This document shows, one piece after another, positions 26,548-35,423 of a stretch of DNA of 64,000 bases (positions are counted from its first letter, which is position 1; every line of letters starts with the position of its first letter). The position numbers and the translations under genes were made by a program. The stretch is from assembly GCA_025463605.1 (NCBI GenBank), contig JAODAV010000020.1:1-64000 (forward strand). The letters run 5' to 3'. The notes beneath the pieces are model-generated. The model did not search any database. It was not told the origin of the DNA and saw only the letters and a list, made by a program, of their open reading frames with translations. The DNA comes from Rhodoglobus sp. GTDB lineage: Bacteria > Actinomycetota > Actinomycetes > Actinomycetales > Microbacteriaceae.

Positions 26548-26561
26548 TGAGAGCGCTCCCA
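26548..26561. promoter_or_regulatory. CebR operator 3
   Basis: TGAGAGCGCTCCCA, one step from the consensus palindrome, about 52 bp further upstream than operator 2; spacing of about five helical turns would permit looping. Confidence 0.8.
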
Positions 26562-26674
26562 CGTCAATGTGGACACCTGCAAACGCTTGCTCCCGCAGAG
26601 TCATAGGGTTCGCAGCGTTCAACGCGAGCCGAAACTCATCGCCGAAATTTCGCACGCCACGAGGGGCGAGCCGC

Positions 26675-26738
26675 CGCCGCATGTCCGTGCCCGCCGCGCG
26701 AACCGTCGCCGCATATCCGTACCCGCCGCGCGAACCGT
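26675..26738. repeat. Two tandem 32-bp repeats
   Basis: Units 26675-26706 and 26707-26738 differ at two bases only (ATGTCCGTGCC versus ATATCCGTACC) and share CCGCCGCGCGAACCGT. They lie in the gap between the ceb promoter and the DHA2 exporter, with no convincing coding frame. Confidence 0.85.
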
Positions 26739-26816
26739 CGCAAACGCATCCGCGCTCGGCGTTTACGATGCGTTTGTGACGGCTCGAGGAGTTTCACGCG
26801 CGCAAGGCCGCCGGGC

Positions 26817-26980
26817 GGGCCTCGCGGCGGGCGGGTCTCTCGTGCGGGAGGCCCCGCGGCGGGCGGGTTACTCGTGCGGTGGGCCTCGCGGCGGGCGGCT
26901 CTCTCGTGCGGGAGGCCCCGCCGCGGCCGGGGCTACTCGTGCGGGAGGCCCCAAGGCGGGCGGGGCTACTTCTTGCGGGG
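26817..26980. repeat. Five GC-rich tandem repeats of about 33 bp
   Basis: Units begin at 26817, 26850, 26881, 26914 and 26947, built on GGCCtCGCGGCGGGCGGG then CTCGTGCGGGA. Alternate units carry GGGCCTC and GAGGCCCC, so adjacent units can pair as hairpins. The block covers the 3' end of the exporter gene (stop at 26966) and could act as its terminator. The remaining gap 26562-26816 holds only the 32-bp repeats and no gene I can support. Confidence 0.85.
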
Positions 26981-28771
26981 TGCTCGGCCGTCGTCGGAGA
27001 TGCTGTCTGCCTCGGCGGCGTCGAGCGACACGTCGGGGGCGACCATCGAACCCGTTTCCGCCGCCGCGGCTTGAGCCGCCAGGGCTGCCTCGTTGTCGGC
27101 GTTCTCCTGCAGCGCCGACTTCTGGCGCAGAGGAGCCGCCTTGAGAAAGAAGCTCAGCACGAAAGCAATGAGCACGACCGCGAGGCCGACCCAATAGATC
27201 GTGACCGTGGCGTTGTTGAAGCCCTCCAGGAATGGTGCCGCGAGCCGCGGGTCGGACCCGTTGAGGAACGACGTGTCCCCATCGAGCGCCGTGCCGAGCG
27301 AACCGCCACTCTGGCCCTGCTGGAACAGTTCGAGGATCTTCTTGTTGGCGGGGTCCGAGAGCACGGCCGGGTCGGCGACCGCAGCCGCGATGCCGTCCTT
27401 GACCGGCTTGCTCGCGAAGGCGCTCGCGATCGTCTCGGGGATGCGGCTGAACAGCACGGAGAACAGCACCGCGACGCCCAACGTGCCACCGATCTGGCGG
27501 AAGAAGGTCGACGAGCTCGTCGCAACGCCGATGTCCCGCGGGCCCACGGAGTTCTGCGACGCGATCGTGAGGGTCTGCATGAGCTGGCCCAGGCCGAGGC
27601 CGACGAGGAACATGCCGATCATGATCCAGATCACGGGCTTGTCGGCCGTGAGGAATGTGAGCCAGAAGAAGCCCAGCGCCATGAGTCCGGTACCGGTCTT
27701 CGGGAAGATCGAGTACTTGCCCGTGCGTGAGATGAGCTGCCCGCTCACGATCGACGCGATCATGAGGCCGAGGATCATCGGCAGCATGAGGAAGCCGCTC
27801 TCGGTCGGGGTCGCTCCGTTGACGAGCTGGAGGTACAGCGGAATGGTCATCATCGCGCCGAACATGCCGAACCCGACGAGCACGCCGAGCACGGTCGCCA
27901 TCGAGAAGGTCGGGTGCTTGAAGAGCTTGAGCGGGATGAGTGCATCGTCGCCCATGAGCCGCTCGCTGATGATGAACGCGGCGATTCCGAGACCGCCGAC
28001 GACGTAGCAGAGGATGGCGCCGAGCGAGTCCCAGCCCCACTCCCGGCCCTTCTCGGCAACGAGCAGCAGCGGCACGAGCGCGATGACAACCGTTGCCGCA
28101 CCCCACCAGTCGATGCGCACTTTGCGCTTCGTGTGAGGGATGTGCAGGAACCGCGTCACGATCACGAGCGCGAGCGCGCCGATGGGGAGGTTGATGAGGA
28201 AGACCCAGCGCCATCCGGTGACAAACAGGATCTCGGGCGTGCCCGACAGCACGCCACCGATGAGCGGGCCGATGACGCTCGAGATGCCGAACACCGCGAG
28301 GAAGTAGCCCTGGTACTTGGCGCGTTCGCGAGGCGCGAGGATGTCGCCCATGATCGCGAGTGGCAGGGCCATGAGACCGCCGGCGCCGAGCCCCTGAAGG
28401 GCGCGGAATATCGCGAGCTGGTACATCGTGCCGGCGAATCCTGCGGCGACCGAACCGACGAGGAAGATGACGATCGCGATGATGAACAGCGGGCGGCGGC
28501 CGAAGATGTCGCTGAGCTTGCCGTAGATGGGCGTCGCGATGGTCGAGGTGATGAGGTACGCCGTCGTCACCCACGCTTGAAGGGAGAGTCCGTCGAGGTC
28601 GTCGGCGATGGTGCGCATCGACGTGCCGACGATGGTCTGATCGAGGGATGACAGGAACATCCCCGCCATGAGGCCGAAGATCACGAACAGGATCTGCCGA
28701 TGGGTCATGACACCGCCAGCGTCGGCTATTGCCTGTGCCTGCTGTTTGCCCCTGGATTCGACGCGTGACAT
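26966..28771 (-). CDS. DHA2-family multidrug MFS exporter (14 TMS)
   Basis: 601 aa, EmrB/QacA type. ATG 28771 starts MSRVESRGKQQAQ; first helix from ILFVIFGLMAGMFLSSLDQT with the DHA2 motif D1 (LDQTIVGTSMRTIADDL), motif A GKLSDIFGRRPLF, motif C GLGAGGLMALPLAIMGD region and GPLIGGVLS. A large extracytoplasmic loop (about 490-550) and a cytosolic acidic/alanine-rich tail follow. Proton-driven drug efflux is expected; the TetR-like dyad upstream suggests induction by a ligand. The frame is open far upstream but only as a shadow of the amidase gene. Confidence 0.9.
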   Translation of the reverse strand: MSRVESRGKQQAQAIADAGGVMTHRQILFVIFGLMAGMFLSSLDQTIVGTSMRTIADDLDGLSLQAWVTTAYLITSTIATPIYGKLSDIFGRRPLFIIAIVIFLVGSVAAGFAGTMYQLAIFRALQGLGAGGLMALPLAIMGDILAPRERAKYQGYFLAVFGISSVIGPLIGGVLSGTPEILFVTGWRWVFLINLPIGALALVIVTRFLHIPHTKRKVRIDWWGAATVVIALVPLLLVAEKGREWGWDSLGAILCYVVGGLGIAAFIISERLMGDDALIPLKLFKHPTFSMATVLGVLVGFGMFGAMMTIPLYLQLVNGATPTESGFLMLPMILGLMIASIVSGQLISRTGKYSIFPKTGTGLMALGFFWLTFLTADKPVIWIMIGMFLVGLGLGQLMQTLTIASQNSVGPRDIGVATSSSTFFRQIGGTLGVAVLFSVLFSRIPETIASAFASKPVKDGIAAAVADPAVLSDPANKKILELFQQGQSGGSLGTALDGDTSFLNGSDPRLAAPFLEGFNNATVTIYWVGLAVVLIAFVLSFFLKAAPLRQKSALQENADNEAALAAQAAAAETGSMVAPDVSLDAAEADSISDDGRAPRKK

Positions 28772-28832
28772 GGTCCCTCTTCTGCCGACATAAAAATGGG
28801 CCACCGCGTGACGCTGCCCGCGATGGCGTGAA

Positions 28833-28855
28833 AACTTTGCGTAGAGTGCAAAGTT
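28833..28855. promoter_or_regulatory. TetR-type operator dyad in the exporter promoter
   Basis: AACTTTGC-N7-GCAAAGTT is a perfect 8-7-8 inverted repeat, the size typical of TetR-family operators, 62 bp before the exporter start and 64 bp before the divergent amidase gene. No tetR gene is adjacent. Confidence 0.7.
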
Positions 28856-28918
28856 ACACCCGGCGCATCCGGAGAGCAAGCTGAGCACGTACTCCCTGGG
28901 GATGCACAATTGAAGGGT

Positions 28919-29797
28919 ATGGACTCTCGCGCCAGCAGCCCCAACCTCCTCCTGCGCCTCGGCATGGCGGTTGCTCTGTTCTGCGCGGTTCTCATCACGG
29001 GCGCCATCCCGCACCCTGTCCCGGATCGTGCCGCCGGAGCACCCACCCCAGTCGTCGACGCGCTCGATTCGACCGCCGGCTCGCTGGCGGGGGGCGAATC
29101 GGTGACGTTTACCGGCATCAACCTGTCGGGGGTCACGAGAGTCACCTTCGACGGCCGCGCCGCTATGGCGGTGACGGCGCGATCGAACTCGGCCATCACG
29201 GTCACGGTGCCCAACTCCCTCGACTACAAGCCCGGACCGGTGGATGTCGACGTGTACGCGACGACCGATTTCGACCGCGTCGAGACGCTCCCGTACACCT
29301 ACGAAGTGCGCACCGCCGTGGATCGGCAGATGCAGTACGCCTTCGCCCATTGGCGGGACTACAACCTCGCCCAGTACGGCAGCTTCAACGATCGAGGAGG
29401 CGACTGCATGAACTTCGTGAGCCAGACGCTCGTCGCGCGCGGCTGGACTCCGACCTCCGAATGGTTCAACACCGCAGGCACCGATTGGGCCTCGCCCTTC
29501 ATCTACGTGCCCGACTTCGACACCTGGATGACCGCCCATCCGGAGTTCGGAGCCGTGCGAATGAGCATGGACGATCTCGACAAAGTGAGGATCGGTGACG
29601 TCGTGATGATCGACTGGGAGAACAACGGTTTCTTCAATCATGCGCAAGTCGTCTCCGCCGTCGCGCACGTCAATGGCGAGACGCGGGTCTACATGGCCGG
29701 CCACAACCTCGACGGCGTCTATCGCGATCTCGTGTCGACGCTGAAGGCCGAAAGCAAGGACGCAACCGCCTACTTCTGGAGCCTGCCCGCGGGATAG
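28919..29797 (+). CDS. Secreted amidase-domain protein with IPT/TIG domain
   Basis: About 292 aa (a TTG at 28910 is an alternative start). N-terminal signal anchor LLLRLGMAVALFCAVLITGA, then an IPT/TIG Ig-like domain (about 45-125: SLAGGESVTFTGINLSGVTRVTFDG), then an Amidase_6/CHAP-like cysteine domain with GGDCMNFVSQTLVARGW (catalytic Cys), DVVMIDWENNGFFNHAQVV (His) and YMAGHNLDG. Likely a cell-wall or peptide hydrolase acting outside the membrane; substrate not established. Precedes the VanY carboxypeptidase gene, which has its own promoter. Confidence 0.8.
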   Translation: MDSRASSPNLLLRLGMAVALFCAVLITGAIPHPVPDRAAGAPTPVVDALDSTAGSLAGGESVTFTGINLSGVTRVTFDGRAAMAVTARSNSAITVTVPNSLDYKPGPVDVDVYATTDFDRVETLPYTYEVRTAVDRQMQYAFAHWRDYNLAQYGSFNDRGGDCMNFVSQTLVARGWTPTSEWFNTAGTDWASPFIYVPDFDTWMTAHPEFGAVRMSMDDLDKVRIGDVVMIDWENNGFFNHAQVVSAVAHVNGETRVYMAGHNLDGVYRDLVSTLKAESKDATAYFWSLPAG

Positions 29798-29817
29798 CGG
29801 GCACATATGATCGTGGG

Positions 29818-30651
29818 GTGTCTGAACTCCGACCGCGTGACCGGCCCGCTCCGGGCACCCGTCGCAGGCGCACGATCATCATCGTGTCGGCGATCGCGGC
29901 GGTGCTCGTCGTGGCGATCGTGGTCACCCTCGTGGTGCTGAGCCCGAAGGGGAGCGGGCCGGTATCGACGCCGACGGCGAGCCCCACTCCGAGTTCCACT
30001 CCGACGCCCACGCCCACTCCGACCCCTACCCCGACGCCAACTCCGACGCTCGACCCTGGTGCGGCATCCATCGATGACCCGTCGAGCTACTGGGTCGTGG
30101 TCAACAAACGGCGCCCGCTCAACCCCGTCGACTACTACCCGCCAGACCTGCGCACGCCGCAGGTGCCCTACGGCGCCTTCGACCAGCGCGCGGAGGTAGC
30201 GACCGCAGTCGAGCAGATGTTCGCGGCGTTCCTCGCGGAGACCGGCCAGGAGATGGAGTCGATCAGCGGCTTTCGCAGTTACGACAGCCAGGTCGGCACG
30301 TACCAGGGGTGGGTGAATTCGCTCGGCCAGGAGCAGGCGGACCTGGTGAGCGCTCGCCCGGGCTACTCCGAGCACCAGACCGGTCTTGCGATCGACATCG
30401 GGAGCGTGCCGGCGGTGTGCTCGCTCGAGGAGTGCTTCTCCGAGACCGCGCAAGCCCAGTGGGGTGCGGCGAACGCGTACCGGTTCGGGTTCATCCTGAG
30501 GTACCCGGCGGACAAGACCGCTATCACCGGCTACGCGTTCGAGCCGTGGCACTTCCGCTTCGTCGGTGTCGAGCTCGCGACCGACATGCACAACCGGGGC
30601 ATCACGACCCTCGAGGAGTATTTCGGCCTGCCTGCGGCACCCACCTACTGA
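29818..30651 (+). CDS. D-alanyl-D-alanine carboxypeptidase, VanY/M15B family
   Basis: 277 aa. Basic N-terminus, one membrane helix (about 20-43), an extended Ser/Thr-Pro linker (SPTPSSTPTPTPTPT, about 57-78), then the M15 peptidase domain. Zinc ligands and catalytic Glu are in SISGFRSYDSQ, PGYSEHQTGLAIDIG (SxHxxGxAxD) and FEPWHFRFVG (EPWH). Trims the terminal D-Ala of wall peptides at the cell surface. TATGAT ends 6 nt before GTG 29818, so leaderless expression is likely. The Pro-Thr repeat is a typical wall-spanning tether. Confidence 0.92.
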   Translation: MSELRPRDRPAPGTRRRRTIIIVSAIAAVLVVAIVVTLVVLSPKGSGPVSTPTASPTPSSTPTPTPTPTPTPTPTPTLDPGAASIDDPSSYWVVVNKRRPLNPVDYYPPDLRTPQVPYGAFDQRAEVATAVEQMFAAFLAETGQEMESISGFRSYDSQVGTYQGWVNSLGQEQADLVSARPGYSEHQTGLAIDIGSVPAVCSLEECFSETAQAQWGAANAYRFGFILRYPADKTAITGYAFEPWHFRFVGVELATDMHNRGITTLEEYFGLPAAPTY

Positions 30652-30652
30652 G

Positions 30653-32272
30653 TCACGAACCCAGGGCGGCGTCGACGATCGCCTTCGCCTCCGCCTGCAC
30701 GAGCGTGAGGTGCTCGGGACCCTTGAAGGATTCGGCGTAGATCTTGTACACGTCCTCCGTGCCGCTCGGGCGGGCCGCGAACCACGCGAACTCCGTCGTC
30801 ACCTTCACGCCGCCGACGGCCGCGCCATTGCCGGGAGCCTCAGAGAGTTTCGCCGTGATGGGGTCGCCCGCGAGTTCCGTCGCGGTGATCGCGTCGCCAG
30901 ACAGCTTGCCGAGCCGGGCCTTCTGCTGTTTCGTGGCGGCGGCATCCACTCGCTCGTAGGCGGGGTCGCCGAACTGGGCGACGAGTTCGGCATACAACTG
31001 GGAGGGCGTCTTGCCGGTCACCGCGAGGATCTCAGAAGCGAGAAGGGCGAGCAGGATGCCGTCTTTGTCGGTCGTCCACGCCGTTCCGTCTGTGCGGAGG
31101 AAGCTCGCACCCGCGCTCTCCTCGCCCCCGAAACCGACGCTTCCGTCGATGAGCCCGGGCACGAACCACTTGAATCCGACGGGCACCTCCCACAGCCGCC
31201 TGCCCAGCGAGTTCGCCACCCGATCGATCATCGAACTGGACACCAGTGTCTTGCCGATGGCGGCATCCGCTCGCCAATTCGGCCGGTGGGTGTAGAGGTA
31301 CTGGATCGCGACCGCGAGGAAGTGGTTGGGGTTCATGAGCCCGCCGTCGGGCGTGACGATGCCGTGGCGGTCGGCGTCGGCGTCATTTCCTGTGAGGATG
31401 TCGAAGTCGTGCCGGTGGGCGACCACGGAAGCCATGGCCGAGGAAGACGAGGGGTCCATGCGGATCTTGCCGTCCCAGTCGAGGGTCATGAACGCCCATG
31501 TCGGATCGACGACGGGGTTGACCACAGTGAGGTCGAGGTCGTACTTCTCGGCGATCGCCTTCCAGTAGTTGACGCTCGCCCCGCCGAGTGGGTCGGCCCC
31601 GATGCGGATGCCGGCGCGCTTGATCGCGTCCATGTCGATGATGTTCGCGAGATCGTCGACATAGGCCGAGCGGAAGTCGTACGTGTCGACGGCGCTCGGC
31701 TCGCTCATGAGCACCCCGCGGCGGTCGTCGGCGATGAGCTCGTTCGCGCGATTCGCGATCCACCCGGTCGCGTCACTGTCGGCAGGACCACCGTGCGGCG
31801 GGTTGTACTTGAAGCCGCCGTCGCGCGGCGGATTGTGGCTCGGGGTGATGACGATGCCGTCAGCCTGGTGCTCGTGCCCTGCGGCGTTGTAGGCGATGAT
31901 CGCGTGGCTGAGGGCGGGTGTCGGCACCCAGTCGTCGAATTCATCGACGAGCGCATGCACGCCGTTGGCCTCGAGCACTTCCAGCGCCGTGGTCTCCGCC
32001 GGGCGCGAGAGCCCATGGGTGTCCTTGCCGATGAAGAGCGGACCGGTGATGCCCTGTGCGGTGCGGTACTCGACGATGGCCTGGGTGATGCACGCGATGT
32101 GCGTCTCGTTGAAGGCCGTGTCGAGGGAGGAACCACGATGGCCGCTCGTACCGAAGACGACGCGCTGCTCGGGGATCGAGACATCCGGTTCGAGCGCGTA
32201 ATAGGCGGCTACCAGATCGTGCACGTTGATGAGATCGGATGACTGGGCCAGTGTGCCTGCGCGCTCGTTCAT
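30653..32272 (-). CDS. pgm: Phosphoglucomutase (alpha-D-glucose phosphate-specific)
   Basis: 539 aa, standard length for bacterial Pgm. Phosphoserine loop TSGHRGSS near residue 42, [20 protein letters not shown], metal loop [10 protein letters not shown] and sugar-binding [12 protein letters not shown]; phosphate-binding [12 protein letters not shown] at the C-terminus. Interconverts glucose 1- and 6-phosphate for glycogen and cell-wall precursors. ATG 32272 follows GAGGAG. Converges on vanY with only a base or so between the stops. Confidence 0.95.
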   Translation of the reverse strand: MNERAGTLAQSSDLINVHDLVAAYYALEPDVSIPEQRVVFGTSGHRGSSLDTAFNETHIACITQAIVEYRTAQGITGPLFIGKDTHGLSRPAETTALEVLEANGVHALVDEFDDWVPTPALSHAIIAYNAAGHEHQADGIVITPSHNPPRDGGFKYNPPHGGPADSDATGWIANRANELIADDRRGVLMSEPSAVDTYDFRSAYVDDLANIIDMDAIKRAGIRIGADPLGGASVNYWKAIAEKYDLDLTVVNPVVDPTWAFMTLDWDGKIRMDPSSSSAMASVVAHRHDFDILTGNDADADRHGIVTPDGGLMNPNHFLAVAIQYLYTHRPNWRADAAIGKTLVSSSMIDRVANSLGRRLWEVPVGFKWFVPGLIDGSVGFGGEESAGASFLRTDGTAWTTDKDGILLALLASEILAVTGKTPSQLYAELVAQFGDPAYERVDAAATKQQKARLGKLSGDAITATELAGDPITAKLSEAPGNGAAVGGVKVTTEFAWFAARPSGTEDVYKIYAESFKGPEHLTLVQAEAKAIVDAALGS

Positions 32273-32296
32273 GCTCCTCAGTTTGCACTAGCGGTC

Positions 32297-33022
32297 TCAG
32301 GATCGGGCGGCCTCCCCCACCTGGATGGTGGGCACACCTCCGTTGCGCAGTTCCTCGAGGAAGAGCACGATGCTCGCGGCGACGCTACGGTGCGTGACGT
32401 CGTTCAGGATGTCGTGGAGACCCTGATCCACGATCGCCACCCGCGCGCGGGGAACCTCGTCGTAGTAGCTGAGCGCTTCGGCGGTCGTGGCGACCACGTC
32501 GGCCGAGCCGTGCAGCGCGAGCAGCGGAACGGTGATGTCACCCGGCCGCGGCAGCGTGAGACCGTCGGGCAGGTCGCGAGCCAGTGCCCTCGGGTCGGCG
32601 AGCTCGGGGTTGGCGAGCACCTGCCGGTGCACCGGGCACGCGGTGCGCACGTCGAGCTGGGCGTACTCGTCGGCGATGATGCCCGTGCCGCGCGGCAGAC
32701 CCGCTGTGACGACGGCGGCGACGCCCGAGCGGCGATCGCTCGCGATGCGCAGTGCGAGCACGGCGCCGGCATCCGACCCCACGAGCACGACCGGCCCGAC
32801 TTCGCTCTCTGCGACGAGGCTGCGCACGAGCTGGGCGGAGAATGCGACGCTCTCGGTGACGTCGCGCACCGCGCGCACCCGATAGGCGTCGGCGGAGAGC
32901 CGCCTCCCGAACCGCGAGTACACGGCGGGTGACTCGCCGCGACCGGCGAGCACGATGATCGTTCCTCGCGGTGTGGCCCCGGTGGGCTCATCCCATCGGT
33001 CGGTTGTCGGTGGGGTGGTCAT
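32297..33022 (-). CDS. Alpha/beta hydrolase family protein
   Basis: 241 aa. ATG 33022 has AAGGAG 8 nt upstream. Fold landmarks: TIIVLAGRGESPAVYSRFGRR (strand 3 and oxyanion turn), VVLVGSDAGAVLALRIA at the nucleophile elbow, LLALHGSADVV and GLHDILND (His). The elbow reads G-S-D-A-G, so the usual nucleophile position is Asp rather than Ser, a haloalkane-dehalogenase-like feature or loss of esterase activity. Translationally coupled to a 24-codon ORF upstream. Confidence 0.8.
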   Translation of the reverse strand: MTTPPTTDRWDEPTGATPRGTIIVLAGRGESPAVYSRFGRRLSADAYRVRAVRDVTESVAFSAQLVRSLVAESEVGPVVLVGSDAGAVLALRIASDRRSGVAAVVTAGLPRGTGIIADEYAQLDVRTACPVHRQVLANPELADPRALARDLPDGLTLPRPGDITVPLLALHGSADVVATTAEALSYYDEVPRARVAIVDQGLHDILNDVTHRSVAASIVLFLEELRNGGVPTIQVGEAARS

Positions 33023-33096
33023 CAGACGCTCCTTGCGGTTTCGAGCTCCAGGATGACGGTCGGCACGTGGCCCCAGCCGGCGTCGTGATTTGCCAT
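33022..33096 (-). CDS. Candidate 24-aa peptide coupled to the hydrolase
   Basis: ATG 33096 is preceded by GGAGGAA at ideal spacing, and the TGA overlaps the next ATG by one base (TGATG). The peptide begins MANHDAGWGHVPTV and ends ETARSV. No family is recognised. It may be a leader that couples translation, a small protein subunit or a chance ORF with a good ribosome-binding site; the first two are favoured by the exact junction. Confidence 0.5.
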   Translation of the reverse strand: MANHDAGWGHVPTVILELETARSV

Positions 33097-33282
33097 GGTT
33101 CCTCCGTTCGAATGGGTCGGGATGCCGGACAGTCTGTCCCGGGCACACCGCTCGATTCCACGGAAGACGACACATAAACGCCCTTTGCGACTTGTGACGT
33201 CATCGACTGAAACAAAACGCAAGACAGGTTGGCGAGCGGAGCCGGTCCGGCTCCTCGGCGCAGGAGCCATAAACTTCTCAGC

Positions 33283-34224
33283 ATGGCCGACACCATCCCC
33301 GCGGGAACGTACTCCTACCTGGGTCCTGCCGGCACGTTCACCGAAGCGGCCCTCAAGCAGGTGCCCGAGGCGGCGGGCAAGCCGTGGCGTTCCGTGCACA
33401 ATGTCGGCGAAGCGCTCGACGACGTGGTGACCGGCCGCAGCGTCGCCGCCATGATCGCGATCGAGAACTCCGTCGAGGGTGGCGTGAGTGCGACCCAGGA
33501 TGCGCTCGCGAACATTCCGAATCTGCGCATCATCGGGGAGTACCTCGTGCCGGTCAATTTCGTGCTCGTCGCCCGCCGCGGCACGACCCTCGCCGACGTC
33601 AAGGTCATCAACGCGCACCCCGTCGCGTACGCCCAGACGCATCTGTGGCTCGACGAGAACCTGCCCAGCCACGGGCACATCCCGGCGACCTCGAATGTCA
33701 CCGCCGCCGCATCCCTCTTCGAGAACGACCTCGCGGATGCCGCGGTCGCACCGCCCGGAATCATCGAACACCACGATCTCGATGTGCTCGCCGAGGGTAT
33801 CGGCGACAACCCCAACGCCGTCACGCGGTTCCTGCTCGTCTCGCGCGTCGCCCCCCTCCCGGAGCCCACGGGCAGTGACAAGACGAGCATCATTGCCGAG
33901 CTTCCGGATGACACGGCCGGTCGGTTGCTCGAAATGCTCGAGCAGTTCGCAACCCGCGGAGTCAACATGAGCCTGCTCGAGTCGCGGCCCATCGGCGACT
34001 CCCTCGGACGGTATCGCTTCGTCATCGACCTCGACGGCCACATCCTCGACGAGCGAGTCGCCGACGCCCTGCTGGGTCTCAAGCGATTCAGCCCCAACGT
34101 GATCTTCCTCGGCAGCTACCCCCGCGCGGACAAGCTGCCCATCACGGTCATCCCGCGCTACGACAACGACGCGTTCGTGGACGCCCGGGACTGGCTGCGG
34201 GGGCTGATCGCCGGCGAGGTCTAG
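33283..34224 (+). CDS. pheA: Prephenate dehydratase
   Basis: 313 aa. Converts prephenate to phenylpyruvate for phenylalanine synthesis. Catalytic PDT domain (about 8-190) with YSYLGPAGTFTEAAL, IENSVEGGVSATQDAL and the NAVTRFLLV threonine motif; ACT domain (about 205-280) with GRLLEMLEQFATRGVNMSLLESRP, the ESRP phenylalanine-binding motif, implying feedback inhibition. ATG 33283 lies 7 nt after TAAACT, consistent with a leaderless mRNA; the frame upstream lacks conserved sequence. Confidence 0.94.
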   Translation: MADTIPAGTYSYLGPAGTFTEAALKQVPEAAGKPWRSVHNVGEALDDVVTGRSVAAMIAIENSVEGGVSATQDALANIPNLRIIGEYLVPVNFVLVARRGTTLADVKVINAHPVAYAQTHLWLDENLPSHGHIPATSNVTAAASLFENDLADAAVAPPGIIEHHDLDVLAEGIGDNPNAVTRFLLVSRVAPLPEPTGSDKTSIIAELPDDTAGRLLEMLEQFATRGVNMSLLESRPIGDSLGRYRFVIDLDGHILDERVADALLGLKRFSPNVIFLGSYPRADKLPITVIPRYDNDAFVDARDWLRGLIAGEV

Positions 34225-34400
34225 GCCGGCACCTTTGGGCCGCTGTCGCTCCGCGCCCTCCATCCCGCCGAGTTCGCCACTTCTGCCCCGTCCGGGCTGC
34301 GGTCTGTGACATCGGCGCACGTTCAAACGGCAGCGCCCGGGCCAAACCTCAGCGCACGCGTCGACGCTCAGCGACGCGCGGGCGTGGTGGGCGAGGACGC

Positions 34401-35384
34401 CTACCCCGCCGGCACCTTCACCGTGAGGGCCCCCGCGTCGACCCACGTGTGCACTGAGAGGGCCTCGCCGAACTGGTCACCGTCGAGCTGGAACTCCTGC
34501 GGGATGTCGACGTGCATGCTGAAGGCCCGACCGGTCAGGTAGGTGACGTCGCGGGCATCCTTGGTGAGCTCGATGATGCGGCGGCCCAGGGCGCTCTTGC
34601 GCAGCACGCCGTTCTCCCACGCGAGCTGGCGCCAGACTTTGGCCCAGCCGAACGGCCCACGCGGACGCAGCGCGGCGACATCGAGGATGCCGTCGTCGGG
34701 TTTCGCGTCGGGCATGAGCAGGAAGCCGCCGGGAAGTACACCGCAGTTGCCGACGATGATCGTGTGCACATTCATGGAGCGCGCGGAGCCGTTGTCGACG
34801 CGGTACTGCACTCGCACGGGTTTGATCTGGGGGATTGATCGTGCGATCCCATCGACGTAGGCGAGCCATCCGACCGCACGCTTGAGTCGCACGTTGGTGT
34901 TCTTGATCATCTTGGCGTCGAGTCCGAGGCCCGCCATGACGAGGAACACGTGCTCCTCGCGGTCACCGTCGGGGCGCACGATCGCGGCAATGCCCAGGTC
35001 GATGGTGCGGCGGTCTCCGGTGAAGGCCGCAGCCACGCTCGCCTCGAGATTGGAGAGCGGGAGTTCGAGGTTGCGGGCCAGCAGGTTGCCCGTGCCGGAG
35101 GGAACGAGAGCGAGCGCCACGCTGCTGTCGCGCAGCGCTTCGGCGACTGCGCGCACCGTGCCGTCGCCACCAGCGGCGATCACGACCTCCGCCCCGCGAC
35201 GGATTGCGCTTCCCGTGACGCCCTGCCCGGCATCCTGTGTTGTGGTCTCGAACCACAGGGTCGGGCCCCAGCCCGCGCGCTTCGCCGCCTCGGTCACCGA
35301 CTTCTTGAGCTTCGTGATGTCCACTTTGGTCGGGTTGTAGATGACCGCGGCCTGCCTCTTACGCACACCTCGGGACTCCGCCAC
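34401..35384 (-). CDS. Diacylglycerol kinase family lipid kinase
   Basis: 327 aa, DagK/YegS fold. ATP-binding loop VVIAAGGDGTVRAVAEAL with the GGDGT motif, PSGTGNLLARNLELP, and the C-terminal PDAKPDDGILDVAALRP. Phosphorylates diacylglycerol or a related lipid at the membrane. GTG 35384 is chosen because TACCGT ends 7 nt before it (leaderless); the open frame continues antisense to serS. Divergent from serS with only 39 bp between start codons. Confidence 0.87.
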   Translation of the reverse strand: MAESRGVRKRQAAVIYNPTKVDITKLKKSVTEAAKRAGWGPTLWFETTTQDAGQGVTGSAIRRGAEVVIAAGGDGTVRAVAEALRDSSVALALVPSGTGNLLARNLELPLSNLEASVAAAFTGDRRTIDLGIAAIVRPDGDREEHVFLVMAGLGLDAKMIKNTNVRLKRAVGWLAYVDGIARSIPQIKPVRVQYRVDNGSARSMNVHTIIVGNCGVLPGGFLLMPDAKPDDGILDVAALRPRGPFGWAKVWRQLAWENGVLRKSALGRRIIELTKDARDVTYLTGRAFSMHVDIPQEFQLDGDQFGEALSVHTWVDAGALTVKVPAG

Positions 35385-35423
35385 GCGACCAACGGTACGG
35401 CATGGGCTGGGTAGGCTGTACGC
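35385..35423. promoter_or_regulatory. Overlapping divergent promoters of dagK-like gene and serS
   Basis: The 39-bp gap holds a -10 for each side: TACCGT on the minus strand (7 nt from GTG 35384) and TAGGCT at 35412-35417 on the plus strand (6 nt from GTG 35424). Each -35 region must lie inside the opposite coding sequence. Confidence 0.6.

Noticed and set aside
26675-26980. CRISPR array
   Set aside because: The repeats are directly adjacent with no spacers and there are no cas genes.
33022-34446. 474-codon minus-strand frame opposite pheA
   Set aside because: Shadow of pheA; only its last 25 codons with their own RBS are kept as a small ORF.
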